DNA of 6,015 nucleotides from Verrucomicrobiales bacterium. GTDB lineage: Bacteria > Verrucomicrobiota > Verrucomicrobiia > Limisphaerales > RI-55. Position 1 is the stretch's first letter, and each line of letters opens with the position of its first letter. The stretch covers positions 4,504 through 10,518 of the forward strand of contig DNDP01000179.1 of NCBI GenBank assembly GCA_003484235.1. Direction: 5' to 3'. A program made the translations under genes and the position numbers. This document shows, piece after piece, positions 1-6,015 of this stretch. Below the pieces are notes generated by a model, which was not told the DNA's origin, made no database searches, and saw only the letters and a list, made by a program, of their open reading frames with translations.

Positions 1-1509
1 GTTGCCTCCTTTCTCGCCGATCGGCGTGTCGTAGCCGTGCTCGGTTGCCATGATGAAGTCGTGGGCGTGGGCGTGTCGGGCGGCCGCCTCGATCTCCGCG
101 CTGCTGGCGCCCGGACGGCCCAGCTCGATGTTTCTCCGGACACTTTCGTTGAAAAGGATGGTCTCCTGCGTCACGACGGCGATCTGCGAGCGCAGCTCCG
201 GTGAGGCCACCTTGCGGATGTCGATGTCCCCGATCTTCACCGCACCGCCCTGCGGATCGTAGAACCGCAGCAGGAGGTTGGTCAGGGTGGTCTTGCCGGA
301 GCCGCTCTCGCCGACCAGCGCGACGAGCTGGCCTGGTTGGACGGTCAGATTGAAATCTTTAAACAGCGTGACTCCATCGTAGCCGAAGTTCAGATTCTCG
401 AATCGGATGGGCTGGCCGGCGGCACTGAGCGGCACGGGATTGCCGGGTTCGGGCAGGTCGGACGGGGTGTTGAGCAGTTCAAAGACGCGCACGCTGGAGG
501 CCCGCGCCTGGATGACCTGGGTGACCATCTTCACCACCTGTTTGATCCGCGTGTAGCTCATCTGGATCGCCAGGATGAACGTGAGAAACTCCGCCGAGGT
601 CACCTTCTCACTCGAAAAGAGGAGGGAGGCAAGCAGGCCCATGACGCCGAGCGTGCCGAAGAACTCGATCAATGGACCGGGGATTTCTCCTGCCCTCACC
701 ATCCGCATGTACTGACTGTTGAAGCTCTTGATCCGGCCGCGGAAATCCTGGTCCACCACGTCCTCCAGGTTGTAGGCCTTGACCACCCGGGCGCCGCTGA
801 TCCCCTCGTGCATCGACTGGAACACCTTCGCCTGGGCGCTCTGCGCGCCGGTCGCGGACTTCTTCATCTTGCGGGTGAAGATGACAATGGGCACGACCGC
901 CACCGGCAGGATGATGAGCGCCTTCAAGGTGAGCGCGGGCTGGAACGCGATCTGGCTGCCGATCAGCACCACCAGCGTGATCGGATCGCGGATCATGGTG
1001 ACGAGGGAATTGCCCAGCAGCACGTGCAGCGTCGAGATGTCACCGCTGATCCGCGACATGAGTTCGCCGGTGCTCTGCTTCTGCAGGAACCCGGGCGGCA
1101 TCTGGATCAGGTGACGGTAGAGCTTGGCGCGCAGGTCGCCGATCGAACGGACGGCCACCCACTGCATGTAGTAGAAGTATCCGTAGTTGGAGAGTCCGCC
1201 GATCGCGGCAGCGGCGGGCAGGATCGCAAACAGCGTCAATGCCACCCCGAGCGACGGCTCCACCTGCAGACTGCGGATGGCGTTCCCCAGCCAGTCCGCA
1301 AAGGCCGGCAGAAACCGCGCGACCTCCTCCAGCAGTTCGCCGATCTTGTTCGAGCCGGCCTGCGGGAAGACGACCTCGAAGATGAAATAGATCGCCAGCA
1401 GCAGCAGGGGATCCTTCAGGCCCGCCAGCATGCCCAGTGCAATGCCTCCGAAAAAGCGCACCCGATACGGCCGGACCACCTGCCAGAGGCTGGAAACAAA
1501 ATCACGCAT
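1..1509 (-). CDS. MsbA-like ABC exporter, fused TMD-NBD (3' end cut by window edge)
   Basis: Half-transporter of the type-IV ABC exporter class (MsbA/lipid A or multidrug type): an N-terminal six-helix membrane domain fused to an ATPase domain, expected to act as a homodimer in the inner membrane. The frame is open for 503 codons from ATG at 1509 and leaves the window without a stop. Visible parts: TM1 around residues 16-48, a rather long periplasmic loop (about 49-86), TM2 around 87-108, further helices to about 320, then the nucleotide-binding domain. This shows the A-loop tyrosine in NFGYDGV (Y377), Walker A GESGSGKTT (400-408) and the Q-loop in VVTQET (Q448). The last residues, GEKGGN, directly precede where LSGGQ normally sits, so signature, Walker B and H-loop lie outside. 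No clear Shine-Dalgarno site precedes the ATG. It follows the pseudouridine synthase gene by 62 nt on the same strand. Family assignment is firm; the substrate (lipid or drug) is not determinable. Confidence 0.93.
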   Translation of the reverse strand, partial: MRDFVSSLWQVVRPYRVRFFGGIALGMLAGLKDPLLLLAIYFIFEVVFPQAGSNKIGELLEEVARFLPAFADWLGNAIRSLQVEPSLGVALTLFAILPAAAAIGGLSNYGYFYYMQWVAVRSIGDLRAKLYRHLIQMPPGFLQKQSTGELMSRISGDISTLHVLLGNSLVTMIRDPITLVVLIGSQIAFQPALTLKALIILPVAVVPIVIFTRKMKKSATGAQSAQAKVFQSMHEGISGARVVKAYNLEDVVDQDFRGRIKSFNSQYMRMVRAGEIPGPLIEFFGTLGVMGLLASLLFSSEKVTSAEFLTFILAIQMSYTRIKQVVKMVTQVIQARASSVRVFELLNTPSDLPEPGNPVPLSAAGQPIRFENLNFGYDGVTLFKDFNLTVQPGQLVALVGESGSGKTTLTNLLLRFYDPQGGAVKIGDIDIRKVASPELRSQIAVVTQETILFNESVRRNIELGRPGASSAEIEAAARHAHAHDFIMATEHGYDTPIGEKGGN

Positions 1510-1571
1510 CGCGGTGGGCCGGAGAGTAGGCGAACGCCCTGCCAAGGAAAGCGCAGATTCGATCGGGACCG

Positions 1572-2330
1572 TCAGGCGCCGATGCCTTCCGCGCAGAATC
1601 GTCGGAACGCCTCGTCCGGTCCGGCGACGTACTCGTGCGCTTCCCCGGCGATTTCAAACCGCAGCCGCCCGGCGTGCAGCGCGTGGTTGGGAAGCAGGAG
1701 CCGCTGACGCTGTTCCGCCGTCAGCCGGCTTTCGACCAAGGCGAGGTAGCACTCCTCGTCGTGGCCATAGAGCTTGTCGCCCACGACCGGATGAGCGATG
1801 TGCGCAAGATGGATTCGGATCTGGTGCTTGCGCCCCGTGCGCGGCGTCACGGTGAGCAGGGCAAACCGGCCTTCCGACCTGAGGAACCGGCGCTCCACCG
1901 CAAAGGCCGTCTCCGAAGATGCGCCGTCCGCCCGCACGCAATCCTTGATCGCGACCCGGCTGGCCTCGTCCCTGCCCAGAGGCTCATCAATCAAGCCCTC
2001 ATCGGCCGAAGGCCAGCCGTGAACGATCGCCTGGTATTCCTTGGCAACCGCGCGTGATTCCCAGCGCCGCCGCAGCGCGAGCGCAAAGGCGTCGGTCTTG
2101 GCCACGAGAACAAGGCCGCTCGTCTCGCGGTCCAGCCGGTTGACCATGTGCACCGTGGCGTCGTCGCGGAGATACAGACGCACCCGGCCGATCAGGCTCG
2201 ACCAGGCATCGGTCTTGGTCGGATGGCAGACGAGATCGGCCGGCTTGTTCAACACAAGCAGGCGTTCGTCCTCGTGGACGATCTCCAGCCGGGCCGCGAG
2301 CTGTCGCTCGGTTCGAGAGTGTTCAGACAT
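1572..2330 (-). CDS. RluA-family RNA pseudouridine synthase
   Basis: Predicted enzyme of 252 residues that isomerises specific uridines of rRNA and/or tRNA to pseudouridine in the cytoplasm. Seen: the motif I region NKPADLVCHP (28-37), the catalytic loop NRLDRETSG (64-72) with the expected nucleophilic Asp67, KEYQAIVHG (97-105) carrying the conserved active-site tyrosine, and TGRKHQIRIHLAHIAHPVVG (165-184), the conserved Arg/Lys motif of the family. A C-terminal NHALHAGRL segment (205-213) also fits. There is no N-terminal S4 RNA-binding domain, so it resembles the short RluA/TruC-like members rather than RluC/RluD. The usual HRLDR is NRLDR here, which leaves the Asp intact. ATG at 2330 is chosen because it leaves a short tail before the family start. 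A GTG at 2369 in the same frame would add 13 Arg-rich residues, and neither start has a clear ribosome site. The exact target uridine is unknown. It lies upstream of the ABC exporter on the same strand, and divergent from the efflux operon. Confidence 0.92.
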   Translation of the reverse strand: MSEHSRTERQLAARLEIVHEDERLLVLNKPADLVCHPTKTDAWSSLIGRVRLYLRDDATVHMVNRLDRETSGLVLVAKTDAFALALRRRWESRAVAKEYQAIVHGWPSADEGLIDEPLGRDEASRVAIKDCVRADGASSETAFAVERRFLRSEGRFALLTVTPRTGRKHQIRIHLAHIAHPVVGDKLYGHDEECYLALVESRLTAEQRQRLLLPNHALHAGRLRFEIAGEAHEYVAGPDEAFRRFCAEGIGA

Positions 2331-2429
2331 CAGGCAGACGCGAGCTTCGGCAAGCCGCGGCCGCCGCACAAGCCGGGGATGGGCGCCCGCCTGTCACGTG
2401 GAACTTGCGGAACCGTGACCGTTGGGCGC

Positions 2430-2458
2430 TTGACGGAAGCGGCGGCGGCTACTATACC
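2430..2458 (+). promoter_or_regulatory. Probable sigma70-type promoter of the tetR-efflux operon
   Basis: TTGACG at 2430-2435 (5 of 6 to the -35 consensus) and TATACC at 2453-2458 (4 of 6 to the -10 consensus) are separated by exactly 17 nt, and the start codon of the TetR gene lies 31 nt further on. In so GC-rich a sequence this AT-containing pair stands out. A weak imperfect dyad (CCGTGA at 2413-2418 against TGACGG at 2431-2436) overlaps the -35 box and could be an operator half-site pair, but the match is short and may be chance. TetR-family autoregulation here is inferred from context. Confidence 0.55.
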
Positions 2459-2479
2459 GACCAGCCGGTTTGTTTACAG
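2451..2479 (-). promoter_or_regulatory. Possible divergent promoter toward the pseudouridine synthase gene
   Basis: On the minus strand, TATAGT (2456 to 2451, 5 of 6 to the -10 consensus) overlaps the plus-strand -10 box. A poor -35 candidate, CTGTAA (2479 to 2474, 3 of 6), sits 17 nt upstream. If used, it would make the two divergent genes share overlapping -10 elements. The weak -35 makes this tentative. Confidence 0.22.
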
Positions 2480-2489
2480 GCCGTCATTC

Positions 2490-3023
2490 ATGAGCACCAA
2501 GGACCGCATCCTGAACGCCGCCGAAGCCTTGGCCTGCGAGGTGGGCACCGCTTCGTTGACGCTGGATGCCGTGGCCGAGCGGGCCCGACTCAGCAAGGGC
2601 GGGCTGCTGTATCATTTCGGCGGCAAGGACGCCCTGCTGGAGGCCATGCTGGCGCGTCGTCTGGAGCTGTTCGAGCAGGTGCAGTCCGCCATCGGGGGGC
2701 GCCAAGCCGATCCCGGAAGCGGCAAACTGCGGGCGTTTCTGCAGGCCGGGTTGGATGATCTGACGGAGAGCGCCCAGTTTTGCCGCGCCATGCTCGCGGC
2801 CGTGTTCAGCAATCCGGCGCTGCTCAAACCGGTGCGGGCGTTTCTGAAGCGCAAGCTGAAGGAGATGGACGAGGCCGCCGTGGGGCGTGATCAGGCCATC
2901 CTGCTCTGGCTGGCCGTGGAAGGGCTGCGCTTCCACGAAATGTTTGAAGTCTCGCCGCTGACACCGGCCGAGCGTCGAAGGATCGTCGGGCTGGTGCTCG
3001 AATACTCGGAAAGGAAGTTTTGA
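2490..3023 (+). CDS. TetR/AcrR-family transcriptional regulator
   Basis: Small cytoplasmic DNA-binding protein of 177 residues, expected to act as a dimeric ligand-responsive repressor. Seen: the N-terminal TetR_N domain, with helix 1 starting RILNAAEALACEVG (6-19) and the helix-turn-helix at about 23-50. Within it TLDAVAERARLSKGGLLYHF (24-43) has the family-typical Ser-Lys-Gly-x-Leu-Tyr-x-His-Phe pattern, followed by GGKDALLEAM. The remainder (about 55-177) is the helical ligand-binding and dimerisation domain, which is not conserved enough to predict a ligand. The frame is open upstream to 2148, but that part overlaps the divergent gene; ATG at 2490 matches the usual family start and has only a weak AGG at 2478-2480 as ribosome site. 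It is the first gene of the efflux operon and its TGA overlaps the next ATG (TGATG). By family precedent (AcrR, TtgR, MexZ types) it most likely represses this operon until an efflux substrate binds. That role is inference. Confidence 0.93.
   Translation: MSTKDRILNAAEALACEVGTASLTLDAVAERARLSKGGLLYHFGGKDALLEAMLARRLELFEQVQSAIGGRQADPGSGKLRAFLQAGLDDLTESAQFCRAMLAAVFSNPALLKPVRAFLKRKLKEMDEAAVGRDQAILLWLAVEGLRFHEMFEVSPLTPAERRRIVGLVLEYSERKF
3011..3017 (+). promoter_or_regulatory. Strong ribosome binding site at the tetR / channel gene junction
   Basis: AAGGAAG lies inside the last codons of the TetR gene, 5 nt before the ATG at 3023, which itself overlaps the TGA stop (TGATG). It is the best Shine-Dalgarno match in front of any gene in the window and supports coupled translation starting at 3023. 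The catch is that the signal sequence of the next protein begins only at about 3152. Confidence 0.6.
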
Positions 3024-4576
3024 TGGGACCGATGAAACAGCGCACCGCGGCGGGGCGGCCGGGGTTGGCACCGCGTCACCGAGAAAACCATCTCGTGTTC
3101 GCTGATCGCCCCAGCGGCAGGCATGGGCGGGCGGTTCGGAGCCGGGCGCCGATGAGTACGTGCTGCATTACGCTGTTGTTGGCCCTCCTGATTTTCGCGG
3201 GGTGCCGCACCGGCGACGATTATCAACGGCCCGAGGTGCAGGTGCCTGCTGACTGGCGGTTCAAGGCTGCCGAGCCCAGAGACCATGTTCCCAAGGGCGA
3301 GTGGTGGCGCGTCTTCCGCGATGCCCGGCTGGACGAGCTGCAGGAACGGGCGCTGGCGCACAACCAGGACCTGAGGGCGGCGGCGGCGCGGGTGGAGCAG
3401 GCAAGGGCCGTCGCCCGCATCGATCGCGCCGCGTTCTTTCCCACGCTGACCTCCAGTCCGAACTATCTCCGCTACAGCACCTCGGGCAATGCGCCCAGCC
3501 CGCTGGGTTTTCCCATCGAGAGCTTCACGGCGGCGCAGTGGGAGGTGCCGTTCGATCTCAGCTACGAGGTGGACCTCTGGGGCAAGGTTCGCCGATCGTT
3601 CGAGGCGGCGCAGCAGCTCACGCTGGCGGCCGAGGCGGCGAGGCAGAATGTCCTGCTCACCCTTCAGGCGGACGTGGCCGCCAACTACTTCGCCCTCGTG
3701 GGCGTCGGCGCGGAGATGAAGGCGCTGCAACAGGCCATCGACCTGCGGCAGGAGGCGCTCGACCTGTTTCAGCTGCGGCTGGAGGTGGGGGTTGGCACCG
3801 AGTTCGAGGTGGAACGGACGCGCGTGGAACTGGCGACCGCGACCGCCGACCTTGCGGCGGCCCGCCAGCGGCAGGCCGAAATCGGAAACGCACTGGCGCT
3901 GCTGTGCGGGCACGCACCCGCCGGCTTCATGGTGGAGTCCGCCGACGAACTGAGCGCTGTGCCCTCGATCGCTCCGGATCTGCCCGCATCACTGCTTGAA
4001 CGACGGCCGGACGTCGCCGAAGCCGAGCGCCAGATGGCCGCCCGCAACGCCCAGATCGGCGTTGCCCGGGCCGCGTTCTTTCCCGCGATCCGTCTGACGG
4101 CCAATGGCGGTTTCCAGAGCGGCGAGCTGCAGGATCTGTTTTCCTGGGACAGCAAGTTCTGGGGGGTGAGCCCGTCCATCAGCATTCCGATCCTGCAGGG
4201 CGGCCGGCTGAAGGCGGATCTCGACCAGAAGCGGGCGGCTTACGACGAGGCGGTGGCCAGCTACCGCCAGCACATCCTCATTGCGTTCCGGGAAGTGGAC
4301 GACAGTCTGGCCGCGATCCGGTTTCTCCGTGAACAGGTCGCCGCCCGCGAGCAGGCGGTGGCCGCGGCCCGCAAGTCGGTGACCCTCGCCCTCGATCAGT
4401 ATGGCGCCGGCACGGTCAGTTTTCTCGAGGTCATCGACGCCGAGAGCGTGCGCCTCCAGAACGACGTCGCGCGCATCCGCATCACCACCGAACAGCTCAA
4501 TGCCACCGTCCGCCTGATCAAGGCGCTGGGCGGTGGTTGGGATGAAACCGTTGCCAAGAATGAAACCAGATTCTGA
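3023..4576 (+). CDS. RND-type outer-membrane efflux lipoprotein (OprM/NodT family, TolC fold)
   Basis: Channel component that would trimerise into an outer-membrane beta-barrel with a periplasmic helical tunnel, giving the pump its exit. Seen (517 residues from ATG 3023): a hydrophobic segment and lipobox ending IFAGC with Cys61, then DDYQRPEVQVPADW right behind it, as in OprM-type proteins. It also has the two TolC-repeat halves with the hallmark SYEVDLWGKVRRS (180-192), LLERRPDVAEAERQ (324-337) followed by NAQIGVARAAFFPAIRLTA, and GTVSFLEVIDAE (463-474). Start choice is uncertain. ATG 3023 has a good ribosome site and overlaps the tetR stop, but gives a 43-residue Arg-rich stretch ahead of the signal peptide. 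ATG 3152 gives 474 residues, close to OprM (485), but a signal peptide without any positive charge; GTG 3095 is an intermediate option with five Arg. Phe at lipobox -3 is unusual. The gene overlaps the adaptor gene by 17 nt. Substrate unknown. Confidence 0.93.
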   Translation: MGPMKQRTAAGRPGLAPRHRENHLVFADRPSGRHGRAVRSRAPMSTCCITLLLALLIFAGCRTGDDYQRPEVQVPADWRFKAAEPRDHVPKGEWWRVFRDARLDELQERALAHNQDLRAAAARVEQARAVARIDRAAFFPTLTSSPNYLRYSTSGNAPSPLGFPIESFTAAQWEVPFDLSYEVDLWGKVRRSFEAAQQLTLAAEAARQNVLLTLQADVAANYFALVGVGAEMKALQQAIDLRQEALDLFQLRLEVGVGTEFEVERTRVELATATADLAAARQRQAEIGNALALLCGHAPAGFMVESADELSAVPSIAPDLPASLLERRPDVAEAERQMAARNAQIGVARAAFFPAIRLTANGGFQSGELQDLFSWDSKFWGVSPSISIPILQGGRLKADLDQKRAAYDEAVASYRQHILIAFREVDDSLAAIRFLREQVAAREQAVAAARKSVTLALDQYGAGTVSFLEVIDAESVRLQNDVARIRITTEQLNATVRLIKALGGGWDETVAKNETRF

Positions 4577-5690
4577 ATCGCGTCCGGACACGAAGCGGGG
4601 ACCCTGCCTCCGCGCGCACTGGAAAAATTTCGCCGCGACCCTGGCCATCGCTCTCCTCGCCGCCGGCTGCGGCGGGGGAGGGGGCGGCGGCCCGGAAGGT
4701 CAGCCGCCCGTCGCCGTCGACACCATCAGTGCGGGCACCGCGGCGGTGGAGGACCGCCTCAGTGCGGTGGGCACCGTCCTGGCCAACGAGGAAGTGGTGC
4801 TCAAACCGAAGGCCGCCGGCCGCGTCGCTGAGATCAAGTTTGATGAAGGCCGGTTGGTGCACGCCGGGGACGTGTTGATCTCCCTCGATGACGCCACGGA
4901 ACAGGCGCAGCTTCAGCAGGCCCGGGCGGAACTGGAACTTGCCCGTCAGAACCTCGAGCGCGCCAGCAAGCTCTCCGGCACGCGCGCGATCTCGGTGCAG
5001 GAACTTGACCGTCTCGGCAACCAGGTTGCCCTCAAGGAGGCGCAGGTGCGCATCAGCGAGGAACGGCAGGCGGACATGCATCTGCGGGCGCCCATGGCGG
5101 GCGTGCTGGGCCCGCGGCTGGTGAGTCCGGGGCAGTTCGTCCCTGCCGGTGAACCGCTCGTCACGCTGACCGACGCCGCGCGGGTGAAGGTCACGTACCG
5201 CCTGCCGGAAAAGCATCTCGCCGTCTTGCAGGCGGGCCAGCGGGTGATGCTGAGGGTGGCCGCCTACGGTGAACGCGAGTTCCCCGCGGTCGTGGACCTG
5301 ATCAATCCGCAGGTGGATCCGGCCACCCGCACGGCGGAGGTCCGGGCGATCGCGGAAAACCCCGGTCGCCTGTTGAAGCCCGGCATGTTTGCCCGGCTCG
5401 AGACGGTTACCGGGCTCCGCGAGAATGCCCTGGTCATTCCCGAGCGGGCGGTCGTGCCCTCGTTGACGGGGTTTTCGGTTTATGTGGTGACCAACCAGCA
5501 GGCCCGGCTGGTGCCCGTGGAACTGGGCACCCGGCTGCCTGGCAAGGTGGAGATCCGCAAGGGCATCAACGCGGGCGAGGAGATCGTGGTGAACGGCATC
5601 CAGAAGCTGATCGACGGCTCGGCCGTGGTCGCCACCCCCGCCACGAACCTGCCGGAAGCCAAACCGAAACCGTTGCCCACCGCCGGCTGA
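4560..5690 (+). CDS. RND efflux periplasmic adaptor (membrane fusion protein), lipoprotein
   Basis: Links the inner-membrane RND pump to the outer-membrane channel across the periplasm; family of MexA/AcrA/MdtA. The 376-residue protein starts with a basic n-region, a hydrophobic core and the lipobox LAAGC (Cys37), so it should be lipid-anchored in the inner membrane. Seven consecutive glycines (38-44) follow the Cys as a flexible tether. First lipoyl half: about 77-111 (PKAAGRVAEIKFDEGRLVHA, 83-102). Short alpha-hairpin: about 112-160 (QLQQARAELELARQNLERA). Second lipoyl half: about 165-195 with LRAPMAGVLG and PGQFVPAGEPL. Beta-barrel: about 196-280, with DPATRTAEVRA. Membrane-proximal part: 281-365, with KPGMFARLE and LVIPERAVV. 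The hairpin is short, as in MdtA or MexH-like adaptors. ATG 4560 overlaps the channel gene by 17 nt; in-frame ATG 4542 and GTG 4533 are alternative starts that only lengthen the n-region. No strong ribosome site is seen, which suggests coupled translation. Confidence 0.95.
   Translation: MKPDSESRPDTKRGPCLRAHWKNFAATLAIALLAAGCGGGGGGGPEGQPPVAVDTISAGTAAVEDRLSAVGTVLANEEVVLKPKAAGRVAEIKFDEGRLVHAGDVLISLDDATEQAQLQQARAELELARQNLERASKLSGTRAISVQELDRLGNQVALKEAQVRISEERQADMHLRAPMAGVLGPRLVSPGQFVPAGEPLVTLTDAARVKVTYRLPEKHLAVLQAGQRVMLRVAAYGEREFPAVVDLINPQVDPATRTAEVRAIAENPGRLLKPGMFARLETVTGLRENALVIPERAVVPSLTGFSVYVVTNQQARLVPVELGTRLPGKVEIRKGINAGEEIVVNGIQKLIDGSAVVATPATNLPEAKPKPLPTAG
4668..4691 (+). repeat. Poly-glycine codon run after the lipobox cysteine
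   Basis: Lipobox Cys codon TGC (4668-4670) is followed by seven Gly codons (4671-4691; GGC, GGG, GGA, GGG, then three GGC). The G-rich run encodes a flexible tether between lipid anchor and folded adaptor. Such low-complexity runs are prone to replication slippage, so length may vary between strains; a shift not divisible by three would abolish the adaptor. Confidence 0.6.
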
Positions 5691-5709
5691 AGCCAACTCC
5701 CGCCTGGTC

Positions 5710-6015
5710 ATGAGTCTGCCTGAATTCTGCATCCGCCGTCCGGTCTTCGCGATCATGCTCAACCTGCTGATCGTGCTCTTCGGCGTGGTCGGCTACCTGC
5801 GCCTGCCGGTGCGCGAGCTGCCGGACGTCGATCCGCCCGTCGTCACTGTCACCACCGTTTATCAGGGGGCGAGCGCCGACGTGATGGAGGCCGAGATCAC
5901 CGAACGCATCGAGCAGGAGATCAACACCATCTCCGGCATCAAGACGCTGACCTCGATCTCCCGCGACGAAGTCAGCCTCGTCACGGTCCGGTTCAACCTG
6001 GACATCGACGTGGAC
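5710..6015 (+). CDS. RND (HAE1/AcrB-type) efflux pump, N-terminal part only
   Basis: Proton-driven inner-membrane transporter of the resistance-nodulation-division superfamily; a complete protein would be roughly 1000-1050 residues and trimeric. Only 102 residues are in the window and the frame is open at the right edge. Seen: the typical start with FCIRRPVFAIML (6-17) leading into TM1 (about 11-30), then LPVRELPDVDPPVVTVTTVY (32-51) with the conserved Pro-rich entry to the porter domain PN1. The stretch GASADVMEAEITERIEQEIN (53-72) and the segment SLVTVRFNLDIDVD (89-102) also match HAE1 pumps such as MexF/AcrB and the MdtB/C group. The ATG at 5710 is 19 nt after the adaptor stop and has no clear Shine-Dalgarno site, though homology supports it. 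It completes a channel-adaptor-pump set with the two genes before it. Hydrophobic or amphiphilic drugs are the family norm; heavy-metal (CusA) type is not suggested, but the deciding transmembrane residues are outside the window. Confidence 0.94.
   Translation, partial: MSLPEFCIRRPVFAIMLNLLIVLFGVVGYLRLPVRELPDVDPPVVTVTTVYQGASADVMEAEITERIEQEINTISGIKTLTSISRDEVSLVTVRFNLDIDVD

Noticed and set aside
1510..1571. Search for a terminator or a small gene between the ABC exporter and the pseudouridine synthase
   Set aside because: No stable hairpin with a T-run on either strand and no convincing start with a ribosome site was seen.
337..1707. 456-codon plus-strand open frame
   Set aside because: It lies antisense to the ABC exporter, whose frame carries Walker A, Q-loop and A-loop motifs. 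The product is rich in His, Arg, Gln and Asp with no recognisable domain, typical of a GC-rich shadow frame.
2148..2489. N-terminal extension of the TetR frame
   Set aside because: The frame is open, but it runs antisense through the pseudouridine synthase gene and across the promoter region; TetR proteins normally begin a few residues before helix 1, as at 2490.
2891..3913. 340-codon minus-strand open frame
   Set aside because: Antisense to the end of the TetR gene and the first half of the channel gene, both supported by family motifs; no domain of its own.
4518..5762. 414-codon minus-strand open frame
   Set aside because: Antisense to the clearly recognisable adaptor gene; low-complexity Arg/His/Gly-rich translation with no motif.
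1..6015. CRISPR arrays, insertion sequences, tRNA/rRNA genes, phage or novel defence modules
   Set aside because: No direct repeats with spacers, terminal inverted repeats, transposase motifs or cloverleaf-like structures were noticed. The window is explained by two ordinary gene clusters.

Overview
The window is a GC-rich (mid-60s percent by eye), almost fully coding stretch from a Gram-negative, double-membrane bacterium. The evidence for that is a tripartite efflux system with an outer-membrane channel, two lipoprotein signal sequences and an MsbA-type ABC exporter. No gene fixes the taxonomy. The mostly weak Shine-Dalgarno sites and the style of the ABC exporter would fit a high-GC Verrucomicrobiota (Opitutaceae-like) or a proteobacterium, but this is only an impression.

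Left part, minus strand (about 1-2330). An RluA-family pseudouridine synthase gene (2330 to 1572) is followed 62 nt downstream, on the same strand, by an MsbA-like ABC exporter with fused membrane and ATPase domains (from 1509). The exporter runs off the left edge just before its LSGGQ signature. The two could be co-transcribed, since no terminator is visible between them.

Right part, plus strand (about 2430-6015). From a divergent intergenic region (2331-2489) with a good sigma70-like promoter (TTGACG, 17 nt, TATACC) starts a compact operon. It holds a TetR/AcrR-type regulator (2490-3023), an OprM/NodT-type outer-membrane efflux lipoprotein (to 4576), a periplasmic adaptor lipoprotein of the RND membrane-fusion family (4560-5690), and the N-terminal 102 residues of an RND inner-membrane pump (from 5710, cut by the window end). 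The genes are coupled tightly: TGATG between tetR and the channel gene, a 17-nt overlap between channel and adaptor, and a 19-nt gap before the pump. Together they would encode a complete tripartite pump moving hydrophobic or toxic compounds from the inner membrane or periplasm to the outside, probably self-regulated by the TetR protein at the shared promoter. The substrate cannot be told from sequence.

No RNA gene, insertion sequence, CRISPR array or phage feature was seen, and I found no evidence for a new kind of system. The points most worth a second look are the gene order (regulator, channel, adaptor, pump), the unresolved start and Arg-rich leader of the channel gene, and the architecture of the divergent promoter.
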